Part shown: positions 35,451 to 41,669 of the stretch, piece by piece
Layout of the letters: the number at the start of each line of letters is the position of its first letter
Position numbering within the stretch: position 1 is the first letter of the stretch
NCBI RefSeq assembly: GCF_023016285.1
Contig: NZ_CP095413.1
Span: 4,481,001 to 4,545,000, forward strand
Length of the DNA stretch: 64,000 nucleotides
DNA from: Muricauda sp. SCSIO 64092
Lineage (GTDB): Bacteria; Bacteroidota; Bacteroidia; Flavobacteriales; Flavobacteriaceae
Direction of reading: 5' to 3'
Program-made: the position numbers and the translations under genes
The notes under the pieces: generated by a model
The model's input: the letters and a program-made list of their open reading frames with translations, nothing else
Told to the model about the DNA's origin: nothing
Databases searched by the model: none

Positions 35451-36876
35451 TGCAACACTGCTCTTTGGAGTAGGGGTTTGGGCTCAGGAAACCAAAACGT
35501 ACAAGGAAACCTTTAACGTGGCCACGGATGCCGTTTTGGAAATCAATACGTCCCATGCAGACATCGAATTTGATACATGGGATAAAAATCAAGTTGAAAT
35601 TGTAGCTACGGTAACCTTGGAAGGCGCCGATGAGGATGACGCGAAAGCCTATTTTGAAAAGGATCCAATCAAGATTGTGGGAAACAGCAAGGAGATCGAG
35701 ATTACGACCCGAACCGCAAATTCATGGCATTTTGGCAATCTATCGGGAGATTTTTTCAATGGGGATTTTGATTTCAATTTTGATGTGGAACCTTTTTTCC
35801 TTGATTTGGAAATCCCTGATCTTCCAGAGTTGGCCGTCATTCCCGAATTACCGATGCTACGCCCTATGCCGACCATAAACTTTAGAAGTTTTGACTACGA
35901 TGAATATGAAAAGGAAGGAAGGAAGTATTTGGAGGAATGGGCCAAAAGTTTTGGGGAAGGATTTGATGAGGAGTACAAAGAGCGGATGAAGGAATGGAGC
36001 GAAAGAGTGGAAGAGCGTGCCAAAGTATGGGAAGAGCGTAATGCAGAAAAGCTGGAGGAACGTAAAGAACGATTGGAAAAGAGGGCAGAGGAGTTGGAAA
36101 AAAGAGCGGAGGAGCGTGCCAGACTATTAGAGGAAAGAAAGCAGGAAATGAAAGAATACCAAGAGCGCAGGAAAGAATTACTGGAAGAGAGGGCAGAGTC
36201 CAGAAGGGGAAGAAGTGGCAAAGAGCCCAGAATATTTTACTTTTCGGATGATGGGGAAAACAAAAAATATAAGGTAAAGAAGACCATCAAGATAAAGATG
36301 CCCAAATCCGTAAGGCTAAAAATGAATGTAAAACATGGTGAGGTAAAACTGGCCGCTGCCACCAAAAACATTAATGCAAGCTTGCGTTATGCAAGCTTGC
36401 TTGCCGCTACCATTGAAGGGGAAAACACAACCATTAGGGCTTCCTATTCGCCCATAGTGGTACAGAATTGGAGCTTGGGGCAACTCAAGGCAGATTACTC
36501 CAACCCCATTACCCTTAAAGAAGTCGGGGAACTTCAGTTTAATGGGGTTTCTTCAGATATTGTCATTGACAAATTGCGCAACAAGGTTTTTGCAACCAAT
36601 AATCTGGGCAAACTATTGATAAATGATATTGGTCCGGGATTTACGGATATTGATGTCTCCGTCCAAAATGGTGAGGTGATCTGTATCTTGCCGAGTACCC
36701 CGGTTTCCTTTTATTTGAACGGAACAAAATCCACCATACACTACCCCTCAGATTTGATCATGGAACACACCAAAAATTATGATACCAGTATCCACAAGGG
36801 GTTTAGGGGAAAGGACAACTCAGGAAAACGGATTACGATAAACTCCAAATACAGTGATGTGGTACTAAAGGAGTGA
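35425..36876 (+). CDS. Exported DUF4097-type beta-helix protein with a long charged helix insertion
   Basis: The 483-residue product has a signal peptide (cleavage near VWAQ, residue 20). The ends look like DUF4097: an N-terminal segment (ETFNVATDAVLEINTSHADI) and a C-terminal repetitive beta region (about 290-483) of short strands typical of putative-adhesin folds. Between them, residues about 168-265 are almost entirely Glu, Arg, Lys and Ala in heptad-like order, predicting a single long helix or coiled coil. It is the third gene of the sigma operon, with overlapping starts throughout. Confidence 0.85.
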   Translation: MNRKPILFSATLLFGVGVWAQETKTYKETFNVATDAVLEINTSHADIEFDTWDKNQVEIVATVTLEGADEDDAKAYFEKDPIKIVGNSKEIEITTRTANSWHFGNLSGDFFNGDFDFNFDVEPFFLDLEIPDLPELAVIPELPMLRPMPTINFRSFDYDEYEKEGRKYLEEWAKSFGEGFDEEYKERMKEWSERVEERAKVWEERNAEKLEERKERLEKRAEELEKRAEERARLLEERKQEMKEYQERRKELLEERAESRRGRSGKEPRIFYFSDDGENKKYKVKKTIKIKMPKSVRLKMNVKHGEVKLAAATKNINASLRYASLLAATIEGENTTIRASYSPIVVQNWSLGQLKADYSNPITLKEVGELQFNGVSSDIVIDKLRNKVFATNNLGKLLINDIGPGFTDIDVSVQNGEVICILPSTPVSFYLNGTKSTIHYPSDLIMEHTKNYDTSIHKGFRGKDNSGKRITINSKYSDVVLKE

Positions 36877-36936
36877 AGGCTTCTGGAAGGAAATCCCAAT
36901 ATCGTTATCAAATCCTAACCTATGAACTACAAAATG

Positions 36937-37611
36937 CTAATGCGCTTCCTCCTTTAAAAATTCCTGAAAGTTTTCCTTAAATCGATTCAATCTGGGAATT
37001 GATACGGCCCGAACATAGGAATTGTCGGGGTTCTTTCGCTCAAAGTCCTGATGGTACTCCTCGGCCTTCCAGAACTTTTCAAAAGCCATAACATCGGTAA
37101 CTATGGGACGGTCATATACATTTTCGGACTGCAATAGGTTGATGTAATCCTCAATGATCTTTTTTTCATCCCCATTTTTGTAGAAGGCAATGGAACGGTA
37201 TTGGGTACCGCGGTCGGGCCCCTGTCTATTCAATGTTGTGGGGTCATGTGATCCAAAAAATACCTGGACCAAGGCCAAATAGGAGATTTCCTTAGGATTG
37301 TAGTATACCTCAACCGCTTCCGCATGCTTGGTTCTTCCATAGGCCACTTGTTCATAGGTCGGGTTTTCCTCACTTCCACCGGAATATCCGGACACTACCT
37401 CTTTAACTCCTTTTACACTTTCAAAAATGGCTTCAACACACCAAAAACAACCACTGGCAAAATAAGCGGTCTCATATTGCTGCAACTCCTCTGGGGAGAG
37501 TATCACCTTCTCAGGGATTTTCGCCTGGGCCAATTCTGTGTTGTTCGACTTGGTAATAGTATTGCACCCCAGCGCGATGGCCACAGTAAAGAGTAATGAA
37601 AAAAACTTCAT
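36937..37611 (-). CDS. msrA: Peptide methionine-S-sulfoxide reductase MsrA, lipoprotein form
   Basis: From the ATG at 37611 the product is 224 residues with a lipoprotein signal (IALGC, Cys16). The catalytic motif GCFWC is at 54-58 with Cys55 as nucleophile. YSGGSEENPTYEQV and HDPTTLNRQGPDRGTQYRS are standard MsrA blocks. It repairs Met-S-oxide in envelope proteins. An upstream in-frame start at 37647 would add 12 residues and bury the lipoprotein signal, so it was not used. It has no fused MsrB domain. Confidence 0.95.
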   Translation of the reverse strand: MKFFSLLFTVAIALGCNTITKSNNTELAQAKIPEKVILSPEELQQYETAYFASGCFWCVEAIFESVKGVKEVVSGYSGGSEENPTYEQVAYGRTKHAEAVEVYYNPKEISYLALVQVFFGSHDPTTLNRQGPDRGTQYRSIAFYKNGDEKKIIEDYINLLQSENVYDRPIVTDVMAFEKFWKAEEYHQDFERKNPDNSYVRAVSIPRLNRFKENFQEFLKEEAH

Positions 37612-37684
37612 AATCGTATTTTTTACCTTTAGTACTGCAATATGCACACAGATTACAAGGAATTGGGTTAAAAAATGTTAAGTT

Positions 37685-38368
37685 TTACAGGCTAATGGCT
37701 TCACCAATATCCGGTAACAGTAACTTTTTACCCTTTTCTTCAAAGTAACTTTGGGCAGCGGCCTTGTCAATGGCAATGGGCGGAAAGGTATCATAGTGGC
37801 ATCCCATAACCTTTTTACATCCCACAAAATCCGCAGCGGTAACGGCATCTTCATACCCCATGGTAAAGTTGTCACCGATGGAAAGAATGGCTAAATCAAT
37901 ACTGCCCATGGTTTCCGGAATCAACTTCATATCGTAGGTAAGGGCAGTATCCCCCGAGATATAGATTCTTTTGTTTTCGGCCGAAATGACAAAACCACCA
38001 GGATTTCCACCATAGGAACCATCGGGCAAAACACTGGAATGGATTGCATTGACATATTTGACCATACCAAAATCAAACTCCTTCTTCCCCCCGTGGTTTA
38101 AAGGATGGCCGTTTAACCCTTTGCCCCCAAACCATTCCACAATTTCATAATTGGATACCAATAAGGCTTCTGGATTGTTTTGGGCAATACGTTCCACATC
38201 CAGGACATGATCCTGGTGCCCATGCGTGACCAAAATGTAATCGACCCTTAGACTGTCAATGTCAATCTCCCTGGCCAATTCATTGGCCGAAATAAAGGGG
38301 TCAACGATAATTTGCTTTCCGTTTATTTCCAAATGTAGGGAGGCATGACCCAAGTATGTTATCTTCAT
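37685..38368 (-). CDS. UPF0173 metal-dependent hydrolase (metallo-beta-lactamase fold)
   Basis: The product is 227 residues from the ATG at 38368. The start MKITYLGHASLHLE and the HxHxDH metal motif (His49, His51, Asp53, His54; VTHGHQDHV) place it in the YtkL/UPF0173 group of the metallo-beta-lactamase superfamily. SGDTALTYDM and MGCHYDTFPPI supply further ligands. The substrate is unknown and no signal peptide is present. An upstream in-frame start at 38410 gives a non-conserved extension and was rejected. Confidence 0.93.
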   Translation of the reverse strand: MKITYLGHASLHLEINGKQIIVDPFISANELAREIDIDSLRVDYILVTHGHQDHVLDVERIAQNNPEALLVSNYEIVEWFGGKGLNGHPLNHGGKKEFDFGMVKYVNAIHSSVLPDGSYGGNPGGFVISAENKRIYISGDTALTYDMKLIPETMGSIDLAILSIGDNFTMGYEDAVTAADFVGCKKVMGCHYDTFPPIAIDKAAAQSYFEEKGKKLLLPDIGEAISL

Positions 38369-38444
38369 GTTCGTACTTTTTGAAATCAATCTGAAAATTA
38401 CAAAATCCAATCCCTTTTAAATATCTTGAAGCCGAATTTATCCA

Positions 38445-39119
38445 ATGGAAATAGTACAATCTATCAAAAAAGGATTAGGACCCATCCCAATTTTGGACAG
38501 CAGCATTCCCGTTTCCCAGTATTGCCCTATCAATTTATCCAAAGACAATAGGGAACTGAATTCAGTCAATGTGTCCGATGCCCGGGAGTGTCAGGATTAT
38601 GTGGACGTTGTTTTAAAAAGAAATGGTGGAAGGGTAGCCTATGGTGGGTATTTGGAAAAGAGAAACTTGTATGGGGACAGTGAGCGATTCAAGGGGAAGG
38701 AACCGAGGGATATCCATCTGGGGATGGATTTCTGGTGCACATCGGGGACCAAGGTTCTGGCACCACTGAACGGTGTAGTACATTCTTTTGCGAACAATTC
38801 CGATTTCGGAAACTATGGACCTACGGTGATTTTAAGGCACCAAATCAAGGGGGATTCCTTTTATACCCTTTACGGACACCTATCATTGGAATCATTGGGA
38901 GGACTTTATATGGGAAAGGTCATTGAAAAGGGAGAACCCTTTGTTTCCCTGGGGACTCCGGACATCAATGTGGGCTACGCACCCCACCTGCATTTTCAAT
39001 TGGTCCTGGATTTGGATAATTATCAAGGGGATTATCCTGGGGTGTGCTCTAAAAAGGACTTGGTTTACTTCCGCAAAAATTGCCCCGATCCAAACTTACT
39101 TTTAGGGTATCCCTTTTAG
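38445..39119 (+). CDS. M23 family (LytM-like) metallopeptidase without an evident signal peptide
   Basis: The 224-residue protein carries the LytM zinc site: HLGMDFW near 91-97 supplies His and Asp, YGHLS near 144-148, and HLHFQ near 181-185. M23 enzymes cut peptidoglycan cross-links or other glycine-containing peptides. The N-terminus (MEIVQSIKKGLGPIPILDSS) is not a signal peptide and no membrane helix is seen, which is unusual for a wall hydrolase. It is the last recognised gene before the duplicated small-protein cassette. Confidence 0.88.
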   Translation: MEIVQSIKKGLGPIPILDSSIPVSQYCPINLSKDNRELNSVNVSDARECQDYVDVVLKRNGGRVAYGGYLEKRNLYGDSERFKGKEPRDIHLGMDFWCTSGTKVLAPLNGVVHSFANNSDFGNYGPTVILRHQIKGDSFYTLYGHLSLESLGGLYMGKVIEKGEPFVSLGTPDINVGYAPHLHFQLVLDLDNYQGDYPGVCSKKDLVYFRKNCPDPNLLLGYPF

Positions 39120-39183
39120 TTATCGGTGTATTGCCCTTAGTTACCGATTACCGGTTTTGTACTCAAAAAACACTCATCGATAT

Positions 39184-39224
39184 TTTTTTACACTTAAGCG
39201 CCTAAGGATGTTTTAATCGAAAAA
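39184..39224 (+). promoter_or_regulatory. Two-part upstream element, copy 1 of the cassette
   Basis: TTTTTTACACTT (39184-39195), 15 bases, then TTTTAATCGAAAAA (39211-39224). The same two blocks with the same 15-base gap occur at 39738-39778 before copy 2. In both copies the second block ends 76 bases before the A of the start codon. An activator or sigma-factor site is likely. Confidence 0.75.
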
Positions 39225-39270
39225 TTTAGAACGCTTGGCGAGATAAATCGGACTGGTCAGGGGTCGAAAA

Positions 39271-39278
39271 TAGCTTTG
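39271..39278 (+). promoter_or_regulatory. Promoter -7 box, cassette copy 1
   Basis: TAGCTTTG is an exact TAnnTTTG match, 29 bases before the start codon and preceded by CGAAAA. Copy 2 has TACCTTTA at the same distance, preceded by TGAAAA. No strong -33 TTG is seen, which fits dependence on the upstream element. Confidence 0.6.
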
Positions 39279-39299
39279 ATATAAGAAAGATTCGGACTT

Positions 39300-39548
39300 A
39301 TGAAAGCTATTTTAACCTGCTTGGCAATTTTCGCTTTTGCTTTCCTGTCAATGGCCCAGGGGAACAAAAGTGAAGTTAACGTGGAATTTCCAATGGAAAC
39401 GATTGGGGTCCAACTCCAAGAAGAGCCCCAAACAAGAAAGCGGATTCCCAAGAGTAAGCGTATGGCACGCCTCTATTTATTTAAAAATTCGCGTGTTAAA
39501 AAAGAATTGTCCTTTAGGACCAAGAGAAACAAAAGCAAATTAGCGTAA
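39300..39548 (+). CDS. Small secreted basic protein, cassette copy 1 (novel family)
   Basis: The 82-residue product has a clear signal peptide (MKAILTCLAIFAFAFLSMAQ, cleavage near residue 20), leaving about 62 residues rich in Lys and Arg. The C-terminal half, ARLYLFKNSRVKK followed by LSFRTK, is nearly identical to that of the 39854-40090 product (ARLYRFKNSRVKK, LKFQTK). The central part diverges and is of different length. It contains no cysteine after the signal. I recognise no family. It is followed after one base by a membrane miniprotein gene. Confidence 0.85.
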   Translation: MKAILTCLAIFAFAFLSMAQGNKSEVNVEFPMETIGVQLQEEPQTRKRIPKSKRMARLYLFKNSRVKKELSFRTKRNKSKLA

Positions 39549-39549
39549 T

Positions 39550-39684
39550 ATGGATACTCTGTCTTTAATCTGTTTATGTACGAGTTTGGTTTTTGTAATT
39601 GCATCCATTTACATCAACATAAAGCTCTCCAAAAAGGTTTTTAGGTCAAAAAATCCAATGCGCCATCGCACCTCGCATCGATGA
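39550..39684 (+). CDS. Single-pass membrane miniprotein, cassette copy 1
   Basis: This is a 44-residue reading frame beginning one base after the stop of the secreted-protein gene. It has one membrane helix (about 4-24, LSLICLCTSLVFVIASIYIN) and a basic tail (KLSKKVFRSK). It aligns with the 35-residue frame at the same place in copy 2: both begin M-acidic-T, share LSL, then L, S, VFV and S at matching spacing, then a basic residue-L-x-K. Conservation of protein sequence despite DNA divergence supports a real gene. Function unknown. Confidence 0.7.
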   Translation: MDTLSLICLCTSLVFVIASIYINIKLSKKVFRSKNPMRHRTSHR

Positions 39685-39737
39685 AATGCACTTCCTTTCA
39701 GTGTGCTGTTCATCGGATCAAAAACGGTTGTCGAGAC

Positions 39738-39778
39738 TTTTTTACACTTCATCCAGAAACTGGTTTTTAATCGAAAAA
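39738..39778 (+). promoter_or_regulatory. Two-part upstream element, copy 2 of the cassette
   Basis: TTTTTTACACTT (39738-39749), 15 bases, then TTTTAATCGAAAAA (39765-39778), identical in both blocks and in spacing to copy 1. The intervening and downstream bases differ, so the two blocks appear to be under selection. Confidence 0.75.
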
Positions 39779-39824
39779 CCAGTGTTCTACAGCGAGTTAT
39801 ATCGCTACCGCTTTCATGTGAAAA

Positions 39825-39832
39825 TACCTTTA
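39825..39832 (+). promoter_or_regulatory. Promoter -7 box, cassette copy 2
   Basis: TACCTTTA differs by one base from TAnnTTTG and lies 29 bases before the start codon, exactly as in copy 1, with the same preceding GAAAA. Confidence 0.5.
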
Positions 39833-39853
39833 CAACGTAAAACAACCCAAATC

Positions 39854-40090
39854 ATGAAAGCAGTTTTGACCTTTTTCCTCTTCATTTTCCTAACAACTTC
39901 AGTTATGGCCCAAGGTGCCAAAAAGGAAGTAAAGGTAGCCACGATTACAGTAGGCGTGGAGCTGAACGTCAAAATTGAAAAAACGGATGCTTACAGCAAC
40001 AAAGTTGCCCGTTTGTACAGGTTCAAAAATTCCAGGGTAAAAAAGGCCCTAAAGTTCCAAACCAAAAAACAAAAAGCTAAAATCGCCTAA
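39854..40090 (+). CDS. Small secreted basic protein, cassette copy 2 (novel family)
   Basis: The 78-residue product starts at the ATG at 39854. A longer frame opening at 39686 would put 56 unrelated residues before the signal peptide and run across the promoter element, so it is rejected. The signal peptide MKAVLTFFLFIFLTTSVMAQ is followed by about 58 basic residues. From ARLYRFKNSRVKK to the end it matches copy 1, including the last Ala. The central region (VATITVGVELNVKIEK) suggests beta strands. No known family is recognised. The gene is followed by a membrane miniprotein gene, as in copy 1. Confidence 0.85.
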   Translation: MKAVLTFFLFIFLTTSVMAQGAKKEVKVATITVGVELNVKIEKTDAYSNKVARLYRFKNSRVKKALKFQTKKQKAKIA

Positions 40091-40095
40091 GACTT

Positions 40096-40203
40096 ATGGA
40101 AACTAATCTATCCCTGGTTGTTTTATTTTGTAGTTCTGTTTTTGTTTTTGGTTCGCTACTGTTGTCCTTACGTCTTGTAAAAGCTTCTTTGCGTCGAAGA
40201 TAA
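40096..40203 (+). CDS. Single-pass membrane miniprotein, cassette copy 2
   Basis: This 35-residue frame starts five bases after the secreted-protein stop. It has one membrane helix (about 5-25, LSLVVLFCSSVFVFGSLLLS) and a basic end (RLVKASLRRR). It is a clear counterpart of the 39550-39684 product. The frame overlaps the 3' end of the convergent amidohydrolase gene by 101 bases, so part of it is antisense to that gene's tail. Because of this overlap it is easily missed by gene callers. Confidence 0.65.
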   Translation: METNLSLVVLFCSSVFVFGSLLLSLRLVKASLRRR

Positions 40204-41662
40204 TACCGTCTTTGATCGTATATTTTACACCCCCAACGCGAACTACTTCGTTATCCGCGTTAAGCCTTATGGCCCCTGTCCCATAGAGTACTTTTAGGTT
40301 TTTAAGGGGATTTTCCTCCACGATGACAAAATCGGCCAATTTTCCAACGGCGACGGTCCCTATTTTGTCTTCCATTCCCAAAGCTTCGGCCCCATACAGT
40401 GTCGAGGAACGAATCACCTCCAGCGGATGGAAACCCGCTTCCCGGAGCAGCTCCATTTCCCGTATATAGGCAAAACCATAAAGTTGGAAAATGAAACCTG
40501 AATCAGAGCCCGTGGTAACCCTGCCCCCTCGGTTCTTGTATTCATTGATAAAGGTCATCCAGAGTCTATAATTGTTCCTCCAGGCCACTTCTTGCTCCGT
40601 CCCCCAATCATGCCAATAGGAACCATGGCTGATCATGCTGGGTTGATAAAACTTCCAAAGGGAAGGTAAGGTATACGTTTCGTGCCATTCTGCCCTTCTC
40701 GCCCTATGCAAATCCCTACTGGCTTCATAGATGTTGAATGTTGGGTCCAGGGTAAAGTCCAGCTCAAGCAACTCGTCCATTACCTTGTTCCAATGCTCGG
40801 AATAGGGTTCTGCGGCTTGCACCCAAAGTTTTCCTGCTTCTTCAAATCGGTGTTGTTCATTTTGATAGTTGTAATCCAATGGATAATCCTGAACGGTCCG
40901 ATCCTCAAAAAGGGCCTCTGGAAGACCGTACCAGTGCTCCATGCTGGTGAGTCCGGCCCTTGCCGAATGAAGGACGTTCCATCGGCCAACATCCATTTGG
41001 GCGTGGTGACAAGCGGAACGAAGTCCCAGTTTTTTATTTTCGTCCAGGGCAGCACGCATGATTTCCGGTGGTGCCCCAAAGAACTTGACACCATCCGCTC
41101 CTTTCTTTGCATTCTCGCGCACCCATTCCCTTGCCATTTCGGGTGTGCTGATGGGGACATCACTTCCCTGACCAAATCCAGTGTATGCGAGGACCCTTGG
41201 AGCTATGATTTCATTTTTTTCACTTTTACGCTTCAAATCCAGGGTCCAGTCAATTCCACGGCCGCTGGGCTCCCGCACGGTGGTAATGCCATGGGCCATC
41301 CACAATTTAAACACATAATCATAATCCGCACCTTGGGATACACCACCAATATGGCCGTGCATGTCCACAAAACCGGGTAAAAGGTACATGCCGGAACAAT
41401 CCAATTCCTTTCCTCCGGCTTTAAGTTGGGGTCTTTTGGAGCTGTCAATTTCCACACCAGGATAACCTACGACCGCAACACCCACAATTTTGTTGTTTTC
41501 TACCACAATATCAATGGGACCTCGCGGAGGGGCACCATTGCCATTGATCAATGTGACCCCTCTTATGATCAGTTGGGAAAAGGGACCTTCCTTTAGGTTG
41601 TCCTGTGCCGTGACCGTAATTGATAGGAGAAGTACGGTTACAATGGAAAGCGTTTTTTTCAT
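40103..41662 (-). CDS. Secreted amidohydrolase (imidazolonepropionase/prolidase-like)
   Basis: The 519-residue protein has a signal peptide (cleavage after TVTAQ, residue 20) and an amidohydrolase barrel. The metal site begins VDMHGHIGG (His102, His104), with later ligands in RSACHHAQMD and the TTGSDSG aspartate. The small beta-sandwich closes the fold (VGKLADFVIVEENPL). Such secreted members act on dipeptides or related amides; the substrate is not readable. The last residues are basic and low in complexity (NQKQKQNYKIK), exactly where the antisense miniprotein overlaps. Confidence 0.9.
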   Translation of the reverse strand: MKKTLSIVTVLLLSITVTAQDNLKEGPFSQLIIRGVTLINGNGAPPRGPIDIVVENNKIVGVAVVGYPGVEIDSSKRPQLKAGGKELDCSGMYLLPGFVDMHGHIGGVSQGADYDYVFKLWMAHGITTVREPSGRGIDWTLDLKRKSEKNEIIAPRVLAYTGFGQGSDVPISTPEMAREWVRENAKKGADGVKFFGAPPEIMRAALDENKKLGLRSACHHAQMDVGRWNVLHSARAGLTSMEHWYGLPEALFEDRTVQDYPLDYNYQNEQHRFEEAGKLWVQAAEPYSEHWNKVMDELLELDFTLDPTFNIYEASRDLHRARRAEWHETYTLPSLWKFYQPSMISHGSYWHDWGTEQEVAWRNNYRLWMTFINEYKNRGGRVTTGSDSGFIFQLYGFAYIREMELLREAGFHPLEVIRSSTLYGAEALGMEDKIGTVAVGKLADFVIVEENPLKNLKVLYGTGAIRLNADNEVVRVGGVKYTIKDGIIFDAKKLLQDVRTTVANQKQKQNYKIKQPGID

Positions 41663-41669
41663 TTGATCG

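Noticed and set aside
39120..39183. Possible terminator after the M23 gene (ATCGGT ... ACCGAT)
   Set aside because: The pairing is 6 bp around a long loop with no T run directly after it.
39686..39853. Upstream extension of the copy 2 secreted protein to 134 residues
   Set aside because: The extra 56 residues precede a clear signal peptide and run across the duplicated promoter element; copy 1 starts at the signal peptide.
40682..41380. 232-residue plus-strand frame within the amidohydrolase
   Set aside because: It is the shadow of the amidohydrolase coding strand; no motif is seen.
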